Counted from the stretch's first letter, positions 32,492-42,893 are shown. The stretch is DNA of 64,000 nucleotides from Emticicia agri (GCF_004168285.1 NZ_SEWF01000024.1:1-64000), one strand, 5' to 3'. Notes: generated by a model from the sequence alone, not told the origin. Made by a program: numbers and translations.

Positions 32492-33700
32492 CTAAACCCT
32501 CTCAACTACCACCGCATAACCCATCCCCACTCCCACACACATAGCTACTAAAGCATAACGCTGTTGAGTTCTGACTAATTGATTAATTGCTGCCTGAATA
32601 ATGCGTGTGCCTGACATGCCTAAAGGATGTCCTAAAGCAATGGCACCACCATTCGGGTTAATTCTTTCGTCATCATCTGCTAATCCTAACAAGCGGCTAA
32701 CGGCCAGACATTGGGCAGCAAAGGCTTCGTTGAACTCTATCACAGCCATATCATTGAGTGATAAACCTGCTTTTTGCAAGGCTTTTTTCGAAGCCTCAAC
32801 AGGGCCAATGCCCATAATACGTGGCTCTACCCCAACCACTGCTGACGAAACAATTCGGGCTTTTGGGGTGAGGTTATAGGTTTTAATGGCTTCTTCTGAG
32901 GTTATCAGCATGGCTATTGCACCATCATTGAGTCCGGCAGCATTGCCTGCGGTTACTGTACCATTTTCTTTCTTGAAGGCAGGTTTCAGTTTGGCTAATA
33001 CATCTAATGTTGTATTGCCTTTGATAAATTCGTCTTTATCAAAAGTGCTTATATTACCTTTTTTATCAGGTATTTCAACCCCTATTATTTCTTCGGCTAA
33101 AATACCGTTTTGTTGTGCGGCAAATGCTTTCTGTTGAGAACGATAAGCAAATAAATCCTGGTCTTCCCTACTGATGTTATACAGCTCAACTAAATTTTCA
33201 GCCGTTACACCCATCGCATCAGTCCCATATAATTGGTGCATTTTAGGGTTAACAAATCGCCAGCCGAAACTTGAATCAAACATTTGTGCATCGTTGCCAA
33301 AAGGTTTTGATGTTTTAGAAATAACCCAGGGGCCACGTGTCATATGTTCCATACCTCCGGCAATGATTATCTCTCCATCGCCTGCCTTAATAGCTCTATT
33401 GGCATGAATCACCGCCGACATACCTGATGAACACAAACGATTGACGGTTTCGCCTGGAACTGTATAGGGCAATCCGGCTAATAATAAAGCTATACGTGCC
33501 ACATTCCGGTTATCTTCTCCGGCCTGATTATGGCAACCCAAAATTACATCATCAATAATATCAGGCAAAATCGTCGGGTTTCTTTTCAACAGTTCTTTAA
33601 TAGGAATAGCCGCTAAATCGTCTGCACGGACCGGTGACAAGCTCCCTCCAAAACTACCAATAGGTGTACGGATAGCATCTATAATATAGGCCTCTTTCAT
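32492..33700 (-). CDS. pcaF: beta-ketoadipyl-CoA thiolase
   Basis: This enzyme cleaves 3-oxoadipyl-CoA to succinyl-CoA and acetyl-CoA, the last step of the beta-ketoadipate pathway. The product is 402 residues, the usual PcaF length. Thiolase residues are in place: nucleophile Cys90 in NRLCSSGMS, His358 in ALGHPLGMSG, and Cys388 in CVGVGMG. MKEAYIIDAIRTPIGSFGG is a typical start. The gene is last in the pca operon, 17 bp after the CoA-transferase. PaaJ-type thiolases of the phenylacetate pathway are nearly the same; the neighbours decide for PcaF. Confidence 0.92.
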   Translation of the reverse strand: MKEAYIIDAIRTPIGSFGGSLSPVRADDLAAIPIKELLKRNPTILPDIIDDVILGCHNQAGEDNRNVARIALLLAGLPYTVPGETVNRLCSSGMSAVIHANRAIKAGDGEIIIAGGMEHMTRGPWVISKTSKPFGNDAQMFDSSFGWRFVNPKMHQLYGTDAMGVTAENLVELYNISREDQDLFAYRSQQKAFAAQQNGILAEEIIGVEIPDKKGNISTFDKDEFIKGNTTLDVLAKLKPAFKKENGTVTAGNAAGLNDGAIAMLITSEEAIKTYNLTPKARIVSSAVVGVEPRIMGIGPVEASKKALQKAGLSLNDMAVIEFNEAFAAQCLAVSRLLGLADDDERINPNGGAIALGHPLGMSGTRIIQAAINQLVRTQQRYALVAMCVGVGMGYAVVVERV

Positions 33701-33717
33701 GAAACATTTCTTAAATT

Positions 33718-35064
33718 TTAACTCAATTTTTCTACAAAACCAGCACTTGTTTTAGCTCTTACTTCTGCTAAAGTAGCGTTTGGCATCAACTCTATCAATG
33801 TTAACTGATTAGCTGTATAATCAAAAACTGCCAGTTCGGTTATAATCAGACTTACTACTCCCGAAGCCGTTAATGGTAACGTACAGGTAGGAACAATTTT
33901 AGATGACCCATCAGGGTTAGTATGGGTCATGGTAATAATTAATCGCTTCGCACCTTTGGCTAAATCCATAGCTCCACCTACGCCCAAGAGCGGTTTGCCC
34001 GGTACTGCCCAGTTAGCCAGATTAGCGGCTTCATCGACCTCTAAACCACCCATGATGGCTACATCAATATGCCCGCCACGAATCATGGCAAAAGAATCGG
34101 CACTATCAAAATAACTACTGCCTTTTAGTGCCGTTACAGGAATTTTGCCTGCATTTACCGGATAATCCATTGCTCCACCCCCATCGACAGGCACAGGGCC
34201 AACGCCTAACATCCCATTTTCGGTATGTAAAATAATCCCATGTTCTTCTGTTATCAGGTCGGCTACTAAAGTCGGAATCCCAATGCCTAAATTTACTACA
34301 TCGCCTTTTTTTAACTCGGCCAAAGCCCGTTTAGCCATATTCATCCGGGCTTCATCTACTTTCTTAGAAGAAGAAACCGAAGCCGACGTACCCAAATCTT
34401 CTAAGGTCAATGTAGCTTGCACCAGATAATCGACATAACAACCGGGTGTGTGAATATGCTCAGGTTGAATATCCCCTACCGGAACAATCTCTTCTACTTC
34501 TGCAATTACCAGGTCGGCGGCTGTTGCCATCGCCTTATTAAAATTCTGTTCGGTCATGCGGTATTGCAGATTCCCTGCGGTATCTGCCCGCCATGCCCGT
34601 ATAAAAGCTACGTTTCCTCTCAAACCTTTGATAAAGACCTGTTCTATCCCATCTATTATTTTGGTTTCACGTCCTTCTGCTATCAATGTTCCGGCAGAGG
34701 CAGGAGTATAAAATCCCCCGATGCCTGCGCCACCTGCTCTCAAGGCTTCGGCCAAAGTACCTTGTGGCAACAATTCGTAGTCTAACAAACCTGCCTGAAC
34801 CGCCTTTACGGCATCAGGATTAGAGGTAAAAAAGGAACCTATCAATTTTTTGAGTTGACCGTTTTTCAATAATCGTCCTCCACCTAAACCTACTTCGCCT
34901 GCATTATTCCCAATAAAAGTGAGGTTTCCCGTTCCTAATTCGGCCAAAGCATGCATCAGATGCACAGGATTGCCCGTCATGCCAAAGCCCCCTTGTAAAA
35001 GTGTGTCGCCCTCTTTTACCATACGGGCGGCTGTATGTATATCAATAATCGGAACCTGTTTCAT
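33718..35064 (-). CDS. pcaIJ: 3-oxoadipate CoA-transferase, fused A and B subunits
   Basis: This enzyme transfers CoA from succinyl-CoA to 3-oxoadipate. In most bacteria it is two proteins; here both halves are in one frame. From the ATG at 35064 the product is 448 residues: an alpha half (about 1-215; [24 protein letters not shown]) and a beta half (about 235-448; [12 protein letters not shown] and the catalytic Glu in [11 protein letters not shown]). The join is an S-rich linker near residue 225. An ATG at 35088 would overlap pobA. The start lies 7 bp after pobA. The fusion resembles the single-chain SCOT layout and gives equal subunit amounts. Confidence 0.9.
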   Translation of the reverse strand: MKQVPIIDIHTAARMVKEGDTLLQGGFGMTGNPVHLMHALAELGTGNLTFIGNNAGEVGLGGGRLLKNGQLKKLIGSFFTSNPDAVKAVQAGLLDYELLPQGTLAEALRAGGAGIGGFYTPASAGTLIAEGRETKIIDGIEQVFIKGLRGNVAFIRAWRADTAGNLQYRMTEQNFNKAMATAADLVIAEVEEIVPVGDIQPEHIHTPGCYVDYLVQATLTLEDLGTSASVSSSKKVDEARMNMAKRALAELKKGDVVNLGIGIPTLVADLITEEHGIILHTENGMLGVGPVPVDGGGAMDYPVNAGKIPVTALKGSSYFDSADSFAMIRGGHIDVAIMGGLEVDEAANLANWAVPGKPLLGVGGAMDLAKGAKRLIITMTHTNPDGSSKIVPTCTLPLTASGVVSLIITELAVFDYTANQLTLIELMPNATLAEVRAKTSAGFVEKLS

Positions 35065-35071
35065 AATCTTT

Positions 35072-36262
35072 TCATTCAAAAGCGGCAAATGGTAAGCCTA
35101 CATAGTTTTCGGCTATAGTTGTTGCATAGGCGTTTGATACGTGTATATAATCGAATTTCGCTTTTTGTAACTGATAGGTAAACGACCCGTGTTCGTCTTG
35201 TTTATGGAAAAGCGTAGTCATGAAATTAGAAAAATCCTGCGCCCGCCAGATGCGTTTCAAGGCTATTTTAGAATAATTATCCAAGGCTTCAATGGCATTT
35301 TTCTGATAATACGCTGCCAAACCATCGGCTAAATGTTTGACATCGGCTACGGCTAAATTCAGCCCTTTCCCTCCTGTGGGTGGCACAATATGGGCCGCAT
35401 CACCTGCCAGAAATAGCCGCCCTGACTGCATATTGTCAATAAAGAAACTACGCATAGGTGTAATGCTTTTCTCAAATATTGGCCCGGTTTTTAAAGTCCA
35501 TCCTTCTGTGCCTAAGCGAATGGCTAATTCTTCCCAAATCCTCTCATCAGACCAGTTATCAATATTGTCGTCGTTATTGACCTGTAGATATAAACGGCTT
35601 ATTTTCTCCGAACGTAAACTATGTAAAGCGAAGCCTCTTTCATGGTAGGCATAAATCAGTTCATCAGTTGAGGGAGCCACATGAGCCAGAATACCCAACC
35701 AGCTAAAGGGGTAAGTAATGGCATATTCTTTATAGGTATCAGGCGGTAAGGTTTTACGCCCTATGCCATGAAAGCCATCGCAAGCGGCCACAAAATCACA
35801 ACTCAAAACACCTTCTTCTCCCTCACTTTCAAAATGAATTTTTGGGTTATTTGTCTCAAAATCTTCAATTTTCAGGGCAGGAGTTTCAAAATAAATCTGT
35901 CCTCCTCCGGCTATCCACTCATTAGTCAGGTCTTTTACTACTTCCTGTTGCCCGTAAATCGTAATATTTCTGCCGCCTGTCAATTCGCCAAAAGGTATCC
36001 TGATACGTTTCCCGTCAAAACTCAGATATACGCCATGATGTTCGTGTCCTTCTCTTAAAAGGCGGTCAGCAACGCCTAAACTTTTATAAATATCAACTGT
36101 ATTCTGCTCTAATAAACCTGCCCTTACCCTTGCCTGCACATATTCACGACTCCGGTTTTCAAGAATAACCGACTTTATGCCTTGTTTTCGCAGTAATAAA
36201 GCTAATGTTAATCCTGCAGGGCCTGCCCCAATAATACCTACCTGTGTTTTAAGTATTTTCAT
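35072..36262 (-). CDS. pobA: 4-hydroxybenzoate 3-monooxygenase
   Basis: This flavoprotein hydroxylates 4-hydroxybenzoate to protocatechuate with NAD(P)H and O2. From the ATG at 36262 the product is 396 residues, close to PobA of Pseudomonas. FAD motifs are present: [10 protein letters not shown] at the N-terminus, DGFHG in the middle, and [16 protein letters not shown] near residue 285-300. [14 protein letters not shown] is a PobA-specific stretch. The start overlaps the end of the pcaDC fusion by 14 bp. It feeds 4-hydroxybenzoate, for example from p-coumarate, into the ring-cleavage genes next door. Confidence 0.94.
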   Translation of the reverse strand: MKILKTQVGIIGAGPAGLTLALLLRKQGIKSVILENRSREYVQARVRAGLLEQNTVDIYKSLGVADRLLREGHEHHGVYLSFDGKRIRIPFGELTGGRNITIYGQQEVVKDLTNEWIAGGGQIYFETPALKIEDFETNNPKIHFESEGEEGVLSCDFVAACDGFHGIGRKTLPPDTYKEYAITYPFSWLGILAHVAPSTDELIYAYHERGFALHSLRSEKISRLYLQVNNDDNIDNWSDERIWEELAIRLGTEGWTLKTGPIFEKSITPMRSFFIDNMQSGRLFLAGDAAHIVPPTGGKGLNLAVADVKHLADGLAAYYQKNAIEALDNYSKIALKRIWRAQDFSNFMTTLFHKQDEHGSFTYQLQKAKFDYIHVSNAYATTIAENYVGLPFAAFE

Positions 36263-37388
36263 AAACAATTCCCATTTCTTTAAATAGCTCCTGTGCTGCG
36301 GCAAAAGCCTCATTAGCTGCCGGAACTCCACAATAGACAGCCGATTGCAGCAATATTTCTTTAATTTCGGTTACAGTAACACCATTATTTATGGCCGCTC
36401 TCAAATGCAGTTTAAACTCCGGTTTTCTGTTCATGGCAATGAGCATGGCCAGCGTAATCATGCTTCGGCTATGCTTTGATAAATGAGGACGTGTCCAGAT
36501 TTCGCCCCAGGCATAATTGGTAATGAACGATTGGAAATCTGTATTGAAAGAATTGATTTTTTCGTTGGCTTTGTCCACATACGCATTGCCTAATACTGTA
36601 CGCCTGACGTGCATTCCTCTTGTATAGTTGGTATCTCCTACCAGAAAATCCAGTAATACCTGTGCATATTCTTTAGGGACTTCGGTACTTGATAAATGAC
36701 GTGCGTGTAGGACTTTCAGATGGGCAAAAGGTATTTTATTAGCCAGATATTCTGCCTGTTCTACATTGGTTACAGGGTCTTCGTCGCCAGTAATAATCAA
36801 TGTTTCTACCGAAATATTTTGTACTTTTTCTCTGAAATCGGCATCCCTGATAGCCGCACAACAACTGGTATAACCTGTAGGATTATTCCGGAGAAACATT
36901 GCTTTTGTTTCGGCTACCCGTTTAGGGCTTTGTTTTCTGAAATCATCTGTAAACCAACGTTCCATTGTTTCGTTCACAATGCTCTGCATCCCCTGCTTTG
37001 TAATGGTATCAATACGTGTATTCCAACGCTCATTATCCCCTATTTTTGCCCCTGTATTGCTCAATACAATTTTCTCAAATCTTTCAGGGTGATTCAGACC
37101 CAGCCACTGCCCGATTAATCCGCCCATTGACAGCCCACAATAATAAGCCGTTTCGATTTTCAAATCATCCATCAGGTCTATTACATCTTCTCCGAGCATT
37201 TCGATAGTATATTTTCCTGCCGGAGTCTCACTACCTCCATGCCCACGGGTATCGTATTGTAAAATTCTGAAATAAGGCAACATATAAGGAACCAGTTCGT
37301 CCCACATCATCATTTCAGAGCCTAAAGAATTAGAAAATATCAATACCGGACTATTAGGTGTGCCCTGAAGCTTATAATTTGTTTTCAT
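36249..37388 (-). CDS. pcaL: 3-oxoadipate enol-lactonase fused to 4-carboxymuconolactone decarboxylase
   Basis: One protein of 379 residues carries two consecutive pathway steps. Residues about 1-250 are an alpha/beta hydrolase (PcaD) with the nucleophile in GLSMGG and a C-terminal His in ARHLSS. Residues about 255-379 are the decarboxylase (PcaC; GMHVRRTVLGNAYVD, ITLAMLIAMN, YCGVPAANEAF). The decarboxylase acts before the lactonase in the pathway. Fused PcaL proteins are known in some bacteria, including actinomycetes. The gene lies between pcaB and pobA, with a 28-bp gap from pcaB. Confidence 0.92.
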   Translation of the reverse strand: MKTNYKLQGTPNSPVLIFSNSLGSEMMMWDELVPYMLPYFRILQYDTRGHGGSETPAGKYTIEMLGEDVIDLMDDLKIETAYYCGLSMGGLIGQWLGLNHPERFEKIVLSNTGAKIGDNERWNTRIDTITKQGMQSIVNETMERWFTDDFRKQSPKRVAETKAMFLRNNPTGYTSCCAAIRDADFREKVQNISVETLIITGDEDPVTNVEQAEYLANKIPFAHLKVLHARHLSSTEVPKEYAQVLLDFLVGDTNYTRGMHVRRTVLGNAYVDKANEKINSFNTDFQSFITNYAWGEIWTRPHLSKHSRSMITLAMLIAMNRKPEFKLHLRAAINNGVTVTEIKEILLQSAVYCGVPAANEAFAAAQELFKEMGIVYENT

Positions 37389-37416
37389 AATGAATATCAG
37401 TGATTAGAAAGATTGT

Positions 37417-38727
37417 TTAAGAAACTGTTTCTAATATTTCATCAATAATGTCTAAACTATTACCTATGGAGTATGCAGGCATAAATAGTTCTTCCAAGTT
37501 AGGTAAATCTACAAACATTTCAGCTAAAATTTCTTTCAAATGCTTTTGTTGGGCAATTGCCTGTTTACAGGCTTTTTCTATTAGTTCGTGCGCTTGTGTC
37601 TTGCCTATTTGAGGGGCTAATGCCAAGGAAACATTCTCGGCATAAATCAATCCTTTCGTTAATTCGAGGTTCACTAACATTCTTTTTTCGTCCACTTCCA
37701 GGCCTTCTATCAACTCAATCATTCTTTCTACCGCACCACCTGTGAGTAGCATAATTTCGTTGAGTACCTCCCATTCCGAATGCCAAAGTCCGGCAGAGCG
37801 CTCATGTTCTTGCGGCATAGCAGATAAAATCGTGGCCACCAGATGAGGTAGACGGGTTGCATTTGCCAATATAGACGCACATACAACCGGATTCCGTTTG
37901 TGAGGCATGGTACTTGAGCCGCCTTTACCTTCACCCGACCCTTCTAACACCTCAGCTATCTCGGTCTGCATCAGCAGAGAAATATCTCTGGCTATTTTAC
38001 CCAGGCTCCCTACCAGTATACCTAAAACACTTGCCCATTCGGCCATATTATCTCTTGCTGATTGCCACGAAAAAGCCAGGTTCAATTCTAACATTTCAGC
38101 CACCGATTGCTGTACTTCTTTTGAAAGATAAGCATTGCCGCTTCCCACCGCTCCACTGAGTTGTATAACCAATATTCTTTCTTCTACACTTTTGATACGT
38201 ACCTTTGTGCGTTCGATACTCTGCAACCACAAAGCGGTTTTCAAACCAAAAGTAATCGGACGAGCCTGTTGTAAAAGTGTACGCCCTGCCATCAGTGTCT
38301 GTCTATGTTTTCTGGTCAGGTCAATCAATAATTGCGAGAGAATATCTAACTTTTCATCGAGCCAAATAATAAACTCCTGAATTTGCAGTACAGTTGCTGT
38401 ATCTACTATATCCTGACTGGTGGCTCCTATATGTACATATTTTGAGGCCTCCGCATTTCTATTCTCAACAATACGGGTCAGTTGTTTCACTAACGGAATA
38501 GCTGCATTGCCGCCTTTTACGAGGTCTCCTCTGAGTTTTTCTATATCTATAAAATCGGTATGGCAGCAACTGATAATCATTTCAGCCAAATCTATAGGCA
38601 TAATCCCCTGCCCTGCTTGCGCCTTTACTAATACTCCCTCTACACGAAGCATCTGTGTAATGCTTTGTGTATCAGATAAAAGCTCGTTTACTTCATCTGA
38701 ATAAAAATATTGAGAATATAAGCTCAT
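37417..38727 (-). CDS. pcaB: 3-carboxy-cis,cis-muconate cycloisomerase
   Basis: This enzyme closes 3-carboxy-cis,cis-muconate to 4-carboxymuconolactone. It belongs to the fumarase/argininosuccinate lyase superfamily. The product is 436 residues, with the superfamily signature GSSTMPHKRNPV (about residue 270-281) and the segments HIGATSQDIVDTA and GRTLLQQARPITFG. The C-terminal region is of the PcaB type rather than adenylosuccinate lyase, and its place between pcaG and the pcaD-C fusion settles the call. The start is 14 bp after the pcaG stop. Confidence 0.93.
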   Translation of the reverse strand: MSLYSQYFYSDEVNELLSDTQSITQMLRVEGVLVKAQAGQGIMPIDLAEMIISCCHTDFIDIEKLRGDLVKGGNAAIPLVKQLTRIVENRNAEASKYVHIGATSQDIVDTATVLQIQEFIIWLDEKLDILSQLLIDLTRKHRQTLMAGRTLLQQARPITFGLKTALWLQSIERTKVRIKSVEERILVIQLSGAVGSGNAYLSKEVQQSVAEMLELNLAFSWQSARDNMAEWASVLGILVGSLGKIARDISLLMQTEIAEVLEGSGEGKGGSSTMPHKRNPVVCASILANATRLPHLVATILSAMPQEHERSAGLWHSEWEVLNEIMLLTGGAVERMIELIEGLEVDEKRMLVNLELTKGLIYAENVSLALAPQIGKTQAHELIEKACKQAIAQQKHLKEILAEMFVDLPNLEELFMPAYSIGNSLDIIDEILETVS

Positions 38728-38741
38728 TGTATCATAAGCAT

Positions 38742-39266
38742 TTATATATCAAAAAAAACGGTTTCGTTGTCGCCCTGCATATAGATATTCAACTCATAAA
38801 TATTCCCTTTCTTCTTGGCTATTAAAGTATGACGTCTGTCTTCAGGTACTACATTCAGCACTTCGTCTTTGCTGTTCAGTTCAGTTTCATCTGAAAAATA
38901 GAGGCGGGTATAAGAATGAAGCTGCTGCCCCCGCATAAAAATAATTACTGACACATAAGGAGCTTGTCCGTTGACCGATACAGGTTTAATGGTATGAAAA
39001 ATAAAACGGTTTTCGGCATCTGTGCCGGTACCAAATCGCCCGAAAAGTTGATTCTGACCATCATTCTGCCAGATTTCAATCAACGCATCAGGTATGACAA
39101 CCCCTTGCCCGTCGAATACCTTACCCATAATCGTAATGGCTTCTTCGTGGTCGAGCGGATTGACCATCAGGTTGTTCGCAAGGCTTTTAAAATCATATAT
39201 ATATTGCTCAGGCGTAAGCCCGTAAGCAAAATAAGGACCAACGGTTTGAGACGGAGTTTGTCGCAT
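38742..39266 (-). CDS. pcaG: protocatechuate 3,4-dioxygenase alpha subunit
   Basis: The product is 174 residues, somewhat short for the family but complete. It starts MRQTPSQTVGPYFAYGL, typical of PcaG, and has the intradiol beta-sandwich stretch GQGVVIPDALIEIWQNDGQ. As in other alpha subunits, the iron ligands are provided by the beta subunit. It pairs with pcaH, 26 bp upstream, to form the ring-cleaving ferric enzyme. Confidence 0.92.
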   Translation of the reverse strand: MRQTPSQTVGPYFAYGLTPEQYIYDFKSLANNLMVNPLDHEEAITIMGKVFDGQGVVIPDALIEIWQNDGQNQLFGRFGTGTDAENRFIFHTIKPVSVNGQAPYVSVIIFMRGQQLHSYTRLYFSDETELNSKDEVLNVVPEDRRHTLIAKKKGNIYELNIYMQGDNETVFFDI

Positions 39267-39292
39267 GAGATAAACAGTTTACAGGTAATCAA

Positions 39293-40000
39293 TCACAAGG
39301 TTTCAAAAGGTGTCTGGTTGTGTCCACGTAGCACAAAATCGAAACGATAGCCCAAAGCAAAACTGGGTTCAGTAGCACCTAAATCAAATTCACAGACAAG
39401 TAATTCTCTGCCTTTAGGAGGCACACTCAGAAACACCGGGTCATAATTCAGCAAAGGGTCACCCGGAAAATACATCTGTGTTACCAGACGATTGGTGATA
39501 TTTGCCCCAAACAAAGAAAAATGGATATGGTTAGGCCGCCAGGCATTATAATGGTTCCCCCAGGGATATGCTCCTGGTTTAATGGTATAAAACTTATAAT
39601 TACCATTGGCATCGGTCATGCAGCGGCCTGCGCCTAAGAAGTTCGGGTCAAGCGGTGCTTCATGCTGGTCAACTTTATGTACATAACGTCCGGCAGAATT
39701 AGCCTGCCAGATTTCAATGAGTGTATTTGGAATAGGTTGACCATTTTCGTTCATTACCTTGCCATGCACTACGATTCTTTCGCCGATAGGCTCCCCATTT
39801 TTAACCGTATTTTTTGTAAGGTCGTGGTCGAGCGGGCCTACATTAAAATCACCAAAAACAGGCCCTGTGAGTTCAGATAAAGACTGTTTAATCAATACTA
39901 ATGGTTTTTGAGGTGCCCTGAATATAGTTGATTTGTATTCGGGAGTCAAATAGGCTGGCTGTACTTCCCTATCGAAAGAGTTATAGATAATCTGGCTCAT
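39293..40000 (-). CDS. pcaH: protocatechuate 3,4-dioxygenase beta subunit
   Basis: The product is 235 residues, normal for PcaH. It holds the Fe(III) site: two Tyr ligands (one in GRYVHK, one in WGNHYNAWRP) and the two His of RPNHIHFSLFG. The stretch DHDLT, GEPIGERIVVHGKVMNENG and IEIWQANSAGRY are family hallmarks. The enzyme opens protocatechuate between the two hydroxyls with O2. It is cytoplasmic and is the first pca catabolic gene after the transporter (76-bp gap, room for a promoter). Confidence 0.94.
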   Translation of the reverse strand: MSQIIYNSFDREVQPAYLTPEYKSTIFRAPQKPLVLIKQSLSELTGPVFGDFNVGPLDHDLTKNTVKNGEPIGERIVVHGKVMNENGQPIPNTLIEIWQANSAGRYVHKVDQHEAPLDPNFLGAGRCMTDANGNYKFYTIKPGAYPWGNHYNAWRPNHIHFSLFGANITNRLVTQMYFPGDPLLNYDPVFLSVPPKGRELLVCEFDLGATEPSFALGYRFDFVLRGHNQTPFETL

Positions 40001-40076
40001 GGTTGCATATTTTTAACAAATGACTCAATTTCAAAGGCGATAATATTTAATAATAACAAACTGATTTCAGGAAAAA

Positions 40077-41375
40077 TCAACTCACTTCTTTAGAAGAAAT
40101 AAACAAGGTCATTACCCCTGCACAAATGGTCGGAATAGCATAAATCAGAAAATTAACACTTAATGATAAGCCCATACCAATCAGAATACCCCCAACAGCA
40201 GGGCCAACAATGCCCCCAAGCCGACCAATGCCGATGGCCCAACCTACACCGGTGGTTCTGAATTCAGTAGGATACATACGAGCTGCTACGGCATATAAGC
40301 CTACAAATCCGCCTTGTATGCCAAAACCTAACAAACCAAATATGTAGAGAATGGCATCAGAGCCAATAAATAGTTTGAAAATAGCCATTAAAACACCCGT
40401 CAGAATCAGTATAGCTCCTATTGTTTTTTTAAGCCCGTATTTGCTTGAAAAATAGCCTTGTGTCATGATTCCGAACCAGGCACCAACATTAAATACTGTT
40501 GCCGTATAAATGGCTAATTTCATAGATAAACCTGCGTTTGTAGCTAATTTGGGTATCCAGCTTGTGAGGAAATACAAAGTAGCAAAAGCAAAAAATAAAG
40601 CTATCCATAATTGAAAACTCGGAAGTCTGAATTCTTTACTCATCAATGACTGAATAGAGGTTTTAGGTAAATCGGTCGATTTAACAGGCATTGCTTCAAT
40701 ACTTTCAAAACCCATTTTTAAAAGAATAGCATTTATTTTTGTCAAGGCGCTTTTGGGCTGCTTTTTGAGATAAAAATCTAAAGACTCGGTCAGGAAAAAA
40801 TAGATAAGGGGTAAAGATATGATAGTAATGATTCCGGCAATCTGAAACATACTTTGCCAACCGTCCTGCACAATGATTTTGCCTGAGGCAAGTCCTGACA
40901 GCACAGCGCCTATCGGATAACCGGATATAACAAAGCTCACCCAGAAGTCTTTGGTTTTGTGTGGGGTATATTCTGCAGCCAATGCAGCTGTACTTGCCAG
41001 CATACATCCGATTCCTAAACCACTAATAAACCTGAATATGACTAACCAATAGATAGAAGTAGCAAATGAAGTCAGATAAACAGTTGCACCCATCAGTGCG
41101 GCACTGATAATTATCATGTTCTTGCGGCCAATACTATCAGCAACGGGTGCCAGAAACAAAGCCCCGAATGTCATACCGAATAAGCCTGAACTGAATACCA
41201 CCCCCAACGCCTGTGGACTTATGCCCCAGTTCTGAGAAATAGCAGGTGCCGCATAAGAAATAATCAGTACATCCATGCCATCGAGCATGTTCATAAAAAA
41301 ACAGACGATAAGTGTAGTATACTGTAACCGGGAAAGCGGTGAGTTGTCAATCAGATTTTTGGTGTTGAATAACAT
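40077..41375 (-). CDS. pcaK: MFS aromatic acid transporter (AAHS type)
   Basis: The product is 432 residues with about 12 predicted membrane segments. It has the aromatic acid/H+ symporter hallmarks: DGMDVLIISYAAPAIS in the first segment (family DGxD motif) and LAPVADSIGRKNMI between segments 2 and 3 (MFS motif A). It is probably an inner-membrane importer of 4-hydroxybenzoate, protocatechuate or a hydroxycinnamate. The gene lies between the DUF3237 gene (31 bp) and pcaH. The substrate is inferred from context; the symbol is by analogy. Confidence 0.82.
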   Translation of the reverse strand: MLFNTKNLIDNSPLSRLQYTTLIVCFFMNMLDGMDVLIISYAAPAISQNWGISPQALGVVFSSGLFGMTFGALFLAPVADSIGRKNMIIISAALMGATVYLTSFATSIYWLVIFRFISGLGIGCMLASTAALAAEYTPHKTKDFWVSFVISGYPIGAVLSGLASGKIIVQDGWQSMFQIAGIITIISLPLIYFFLTESLDFYLKKQPKSALTKINAILLKMGFESIEAMPVKSTDLPKTSIQSLMSKEFRLPSFQLWIALFFAFATLYFLTSWIPKLATNAGLSMKLAIYTATVFNVGAWFGIMTQGYFSSKYGLKKTIGAILILTGVLMAIFKLFIGSDAILYIFGLLGFGIQGGFVGLYAVAARMYPTEFRTTGVGWAIGIGRLGGIVGPAVGGILIGMGLSLSVNFLIYAIPTICAGVMTLFISSKEVS

Positions 41376-41406
41376 AGTGAGAGTGGTTGAATAAGCTGAT
41401 AGATTT

Positions 41407-41937
41407 TTACTTTACTTTCCAGACCTGAATAGCTACATTATCAGGATTCCGTAATGCTTTACAGATAAAAATAGCGTTATTCAGCCACTCATATTTACTG
41501 CCTTTAGGTGCCTCAAACTTCGGAATAGCTCTGAAATAATATTCTGATGGACTCACCTGTTCGCCTTTGGCAATGCGTGCAGCTACTTCAGGACTTGCCG
41601 CTCTTATACCCGTATTTTTGATGTAGATAATTACGCCATCATCTGTTTTCATCTGATAATGGGCTTCCAGTTCAGCCACGCCGTCGCTTCTTACAATTTG
41701 CCAGTCAGCACCTCCATTCAATATTTCAGCTTTGATGGCAGGCCCTTCAACCGTACCACCCACGATAGGAATAATACGACGGACTCCATGCGGAGTTTCT
41801 CCTACTACCATAGCAGGATTCAGTTTTACTTTGAGTTCGCAAACAAATTCTAATTGTGGGGCTTCCGGTACAGACTGTGCGTAGCTATTGAACAAACATA
41901 AGAGGAAGAGGAATAAGCTAAGGCAAACTTTTTTCAT
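41407..41937 (-). CDS. secreted DUF3237 protein
   Basis: The product is 176 residues with a signal peptide (about 1-20, ending SYAQ). The rest fits DUF3237: LEFVCELKVKLN, GVRRIIPIVGGTVEGP, GGADWQIVRSDGVAELEAHY, and the C-terminal WLNNAIFICKA. DUF3237 proteins form a beta barrel and recur in aromatic and steroid degradation clusters; their chemistry is not established. This copy is exported, unlike many others. It sits between the transporter and the amidohydrolase in the cluster. Confidence 0.8.
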   Translation of the reverse strand: MKKVCLSLFLFLLCLFNSYAQSVPEAPQLEFVCELKVKLNPAMVVGETPHGVRRIIPIVGGTVEGPAIKAEILNGGADWQIVRSDGVAELEAHYQMKTDDGVIIYIKNTGIRAASPEVAARIAKGEQVSPSEYYFRAIPKFEAPKGSKYEWLNNAIFICKALRNPDNVAIQVWKVK

Positions 41938-41973
41938 GAGATTAATAATAATTAGGTGGTGTCAGATGGTAAA

Positions 41974-42840
41974 TTATTTCAACCCTAAAAGCCGGATTGC
42001 ATTTTCCTTTAAAATTAATGGTTTTACCTCCGGTTTAAAACCTGCTTCATCAAAATCTTTTATCCATCTTTCGGGTGTAATTAAAGGGAAGTCTGTTCCA
42101 AAGAGCATTCTGTCTTTTAGTAAGGTGTTTGCATAGTGTACCAATTGTTTTGGAAAATACTTAGGCGACCATCCGCTTAAATCAATATACACATTAGGCT
42201 TGTGCATAGCAACCGAAAGGGCTTCATCTTGCCAGGGCCAGCTTGGGTGAGCAATAATAATCGGACAGTCAGGAAAGTCGATGGCTACATCATCTAAGTG
42301 CATCGGGTTAGAATACTCCAAACGCAAGCCTCCGCCTCCTCGTACCCCACTACCAAACCCCGAATGACCCGAATGAAAAAGCATCGGCAACTTATATTCG
42401 GCAATGACTTCGTATAAATGATACGCCATTTTATCTTGCGGGTAAAAGCCTTGTACGGTTGGATGAAACTTGAAGCCTTTAACCCCGTAATTCTCAATCA
42501 AATCACGGGCTTCTCTGGCACCCATTCTGCCTTTGTGGGGGTCAATACTGGCAAAGGCAATCATTACATCCGGGTTTTTTAAGGCGCCCTCTGCCACCTC
42601 TTTATTGGGTATTCTTCGTTTGCCTACATTAAACTCTGAGTCAACGGTAAACATTACAAAAGCCATATTCAACTCCCGATAATAGTCGGCGGTTTCCTGA
42701 ATTGTCGGACGCTTGTCAGATTTGAAATATTTGGCAAAAGCCACATCAAATTCAGGCCGATAATCATCATGCGGCTGCTGACAGGATACCTCAGCATGCG
42801 TGTGGACATCTATGGCAACTATTTTGTTAATGTCTATCAT
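41974..42840 (-). CDS. amidohydrolase-family metal enzyme (ACMSD-like)
   Basis: From the ATG at 42840 the product is 288 residues; a TTG three codons earlier is less likely. It is an amidohydrolase-2 TIM barrel with the metal site in view: DVHTH (about 14-18), FHSGHSG, IIAHPSWPW and FGTDFPLI. Relatives include decarboxylases of aromatic acids (ACMSD, gamma-resorcylate and 5-carboxyvanillate decarboxylases) and lactone hydrolases. It has no signal peptide, so it is cytoplasmic. In this cluster a decarboxylase or lactonase acting on a phenolic acid is plausible, but the substrate cannot be read from sequence. Confidence 0.82.
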   Translation of the reverse strand: MIDINKIVAIDVHTHAEVSCQQPHDDYRPEFDVAFAKYFKSDKRPTIQETADYYRELNMAFVMFTVDSEFNVGKRRIPNKEVAEGALKNPDVMIAFASIDPHKGRMGAREARDLIENYGVKGFKFHPTVQGFYPQDKMAYHLYEVIAEYKLPMLFHSGHSGFGSGVRGGGGLRLEYSNPMHLDDVAIDFPDCPIIIAHPSWPWQDEALSVAMHKPNVYIDLSGWSPKYFPKQLVHYANTLLKDRMLFGTDFPLITPERWIKDFDEAGFKPEVKPLILKENAIRLLGLK

Positions 42841-42893
42841 TGTTCTCAAAAACTTTAAAGCCTGCTATCGTAAAAACTCCGTGGTAAAAAAAA

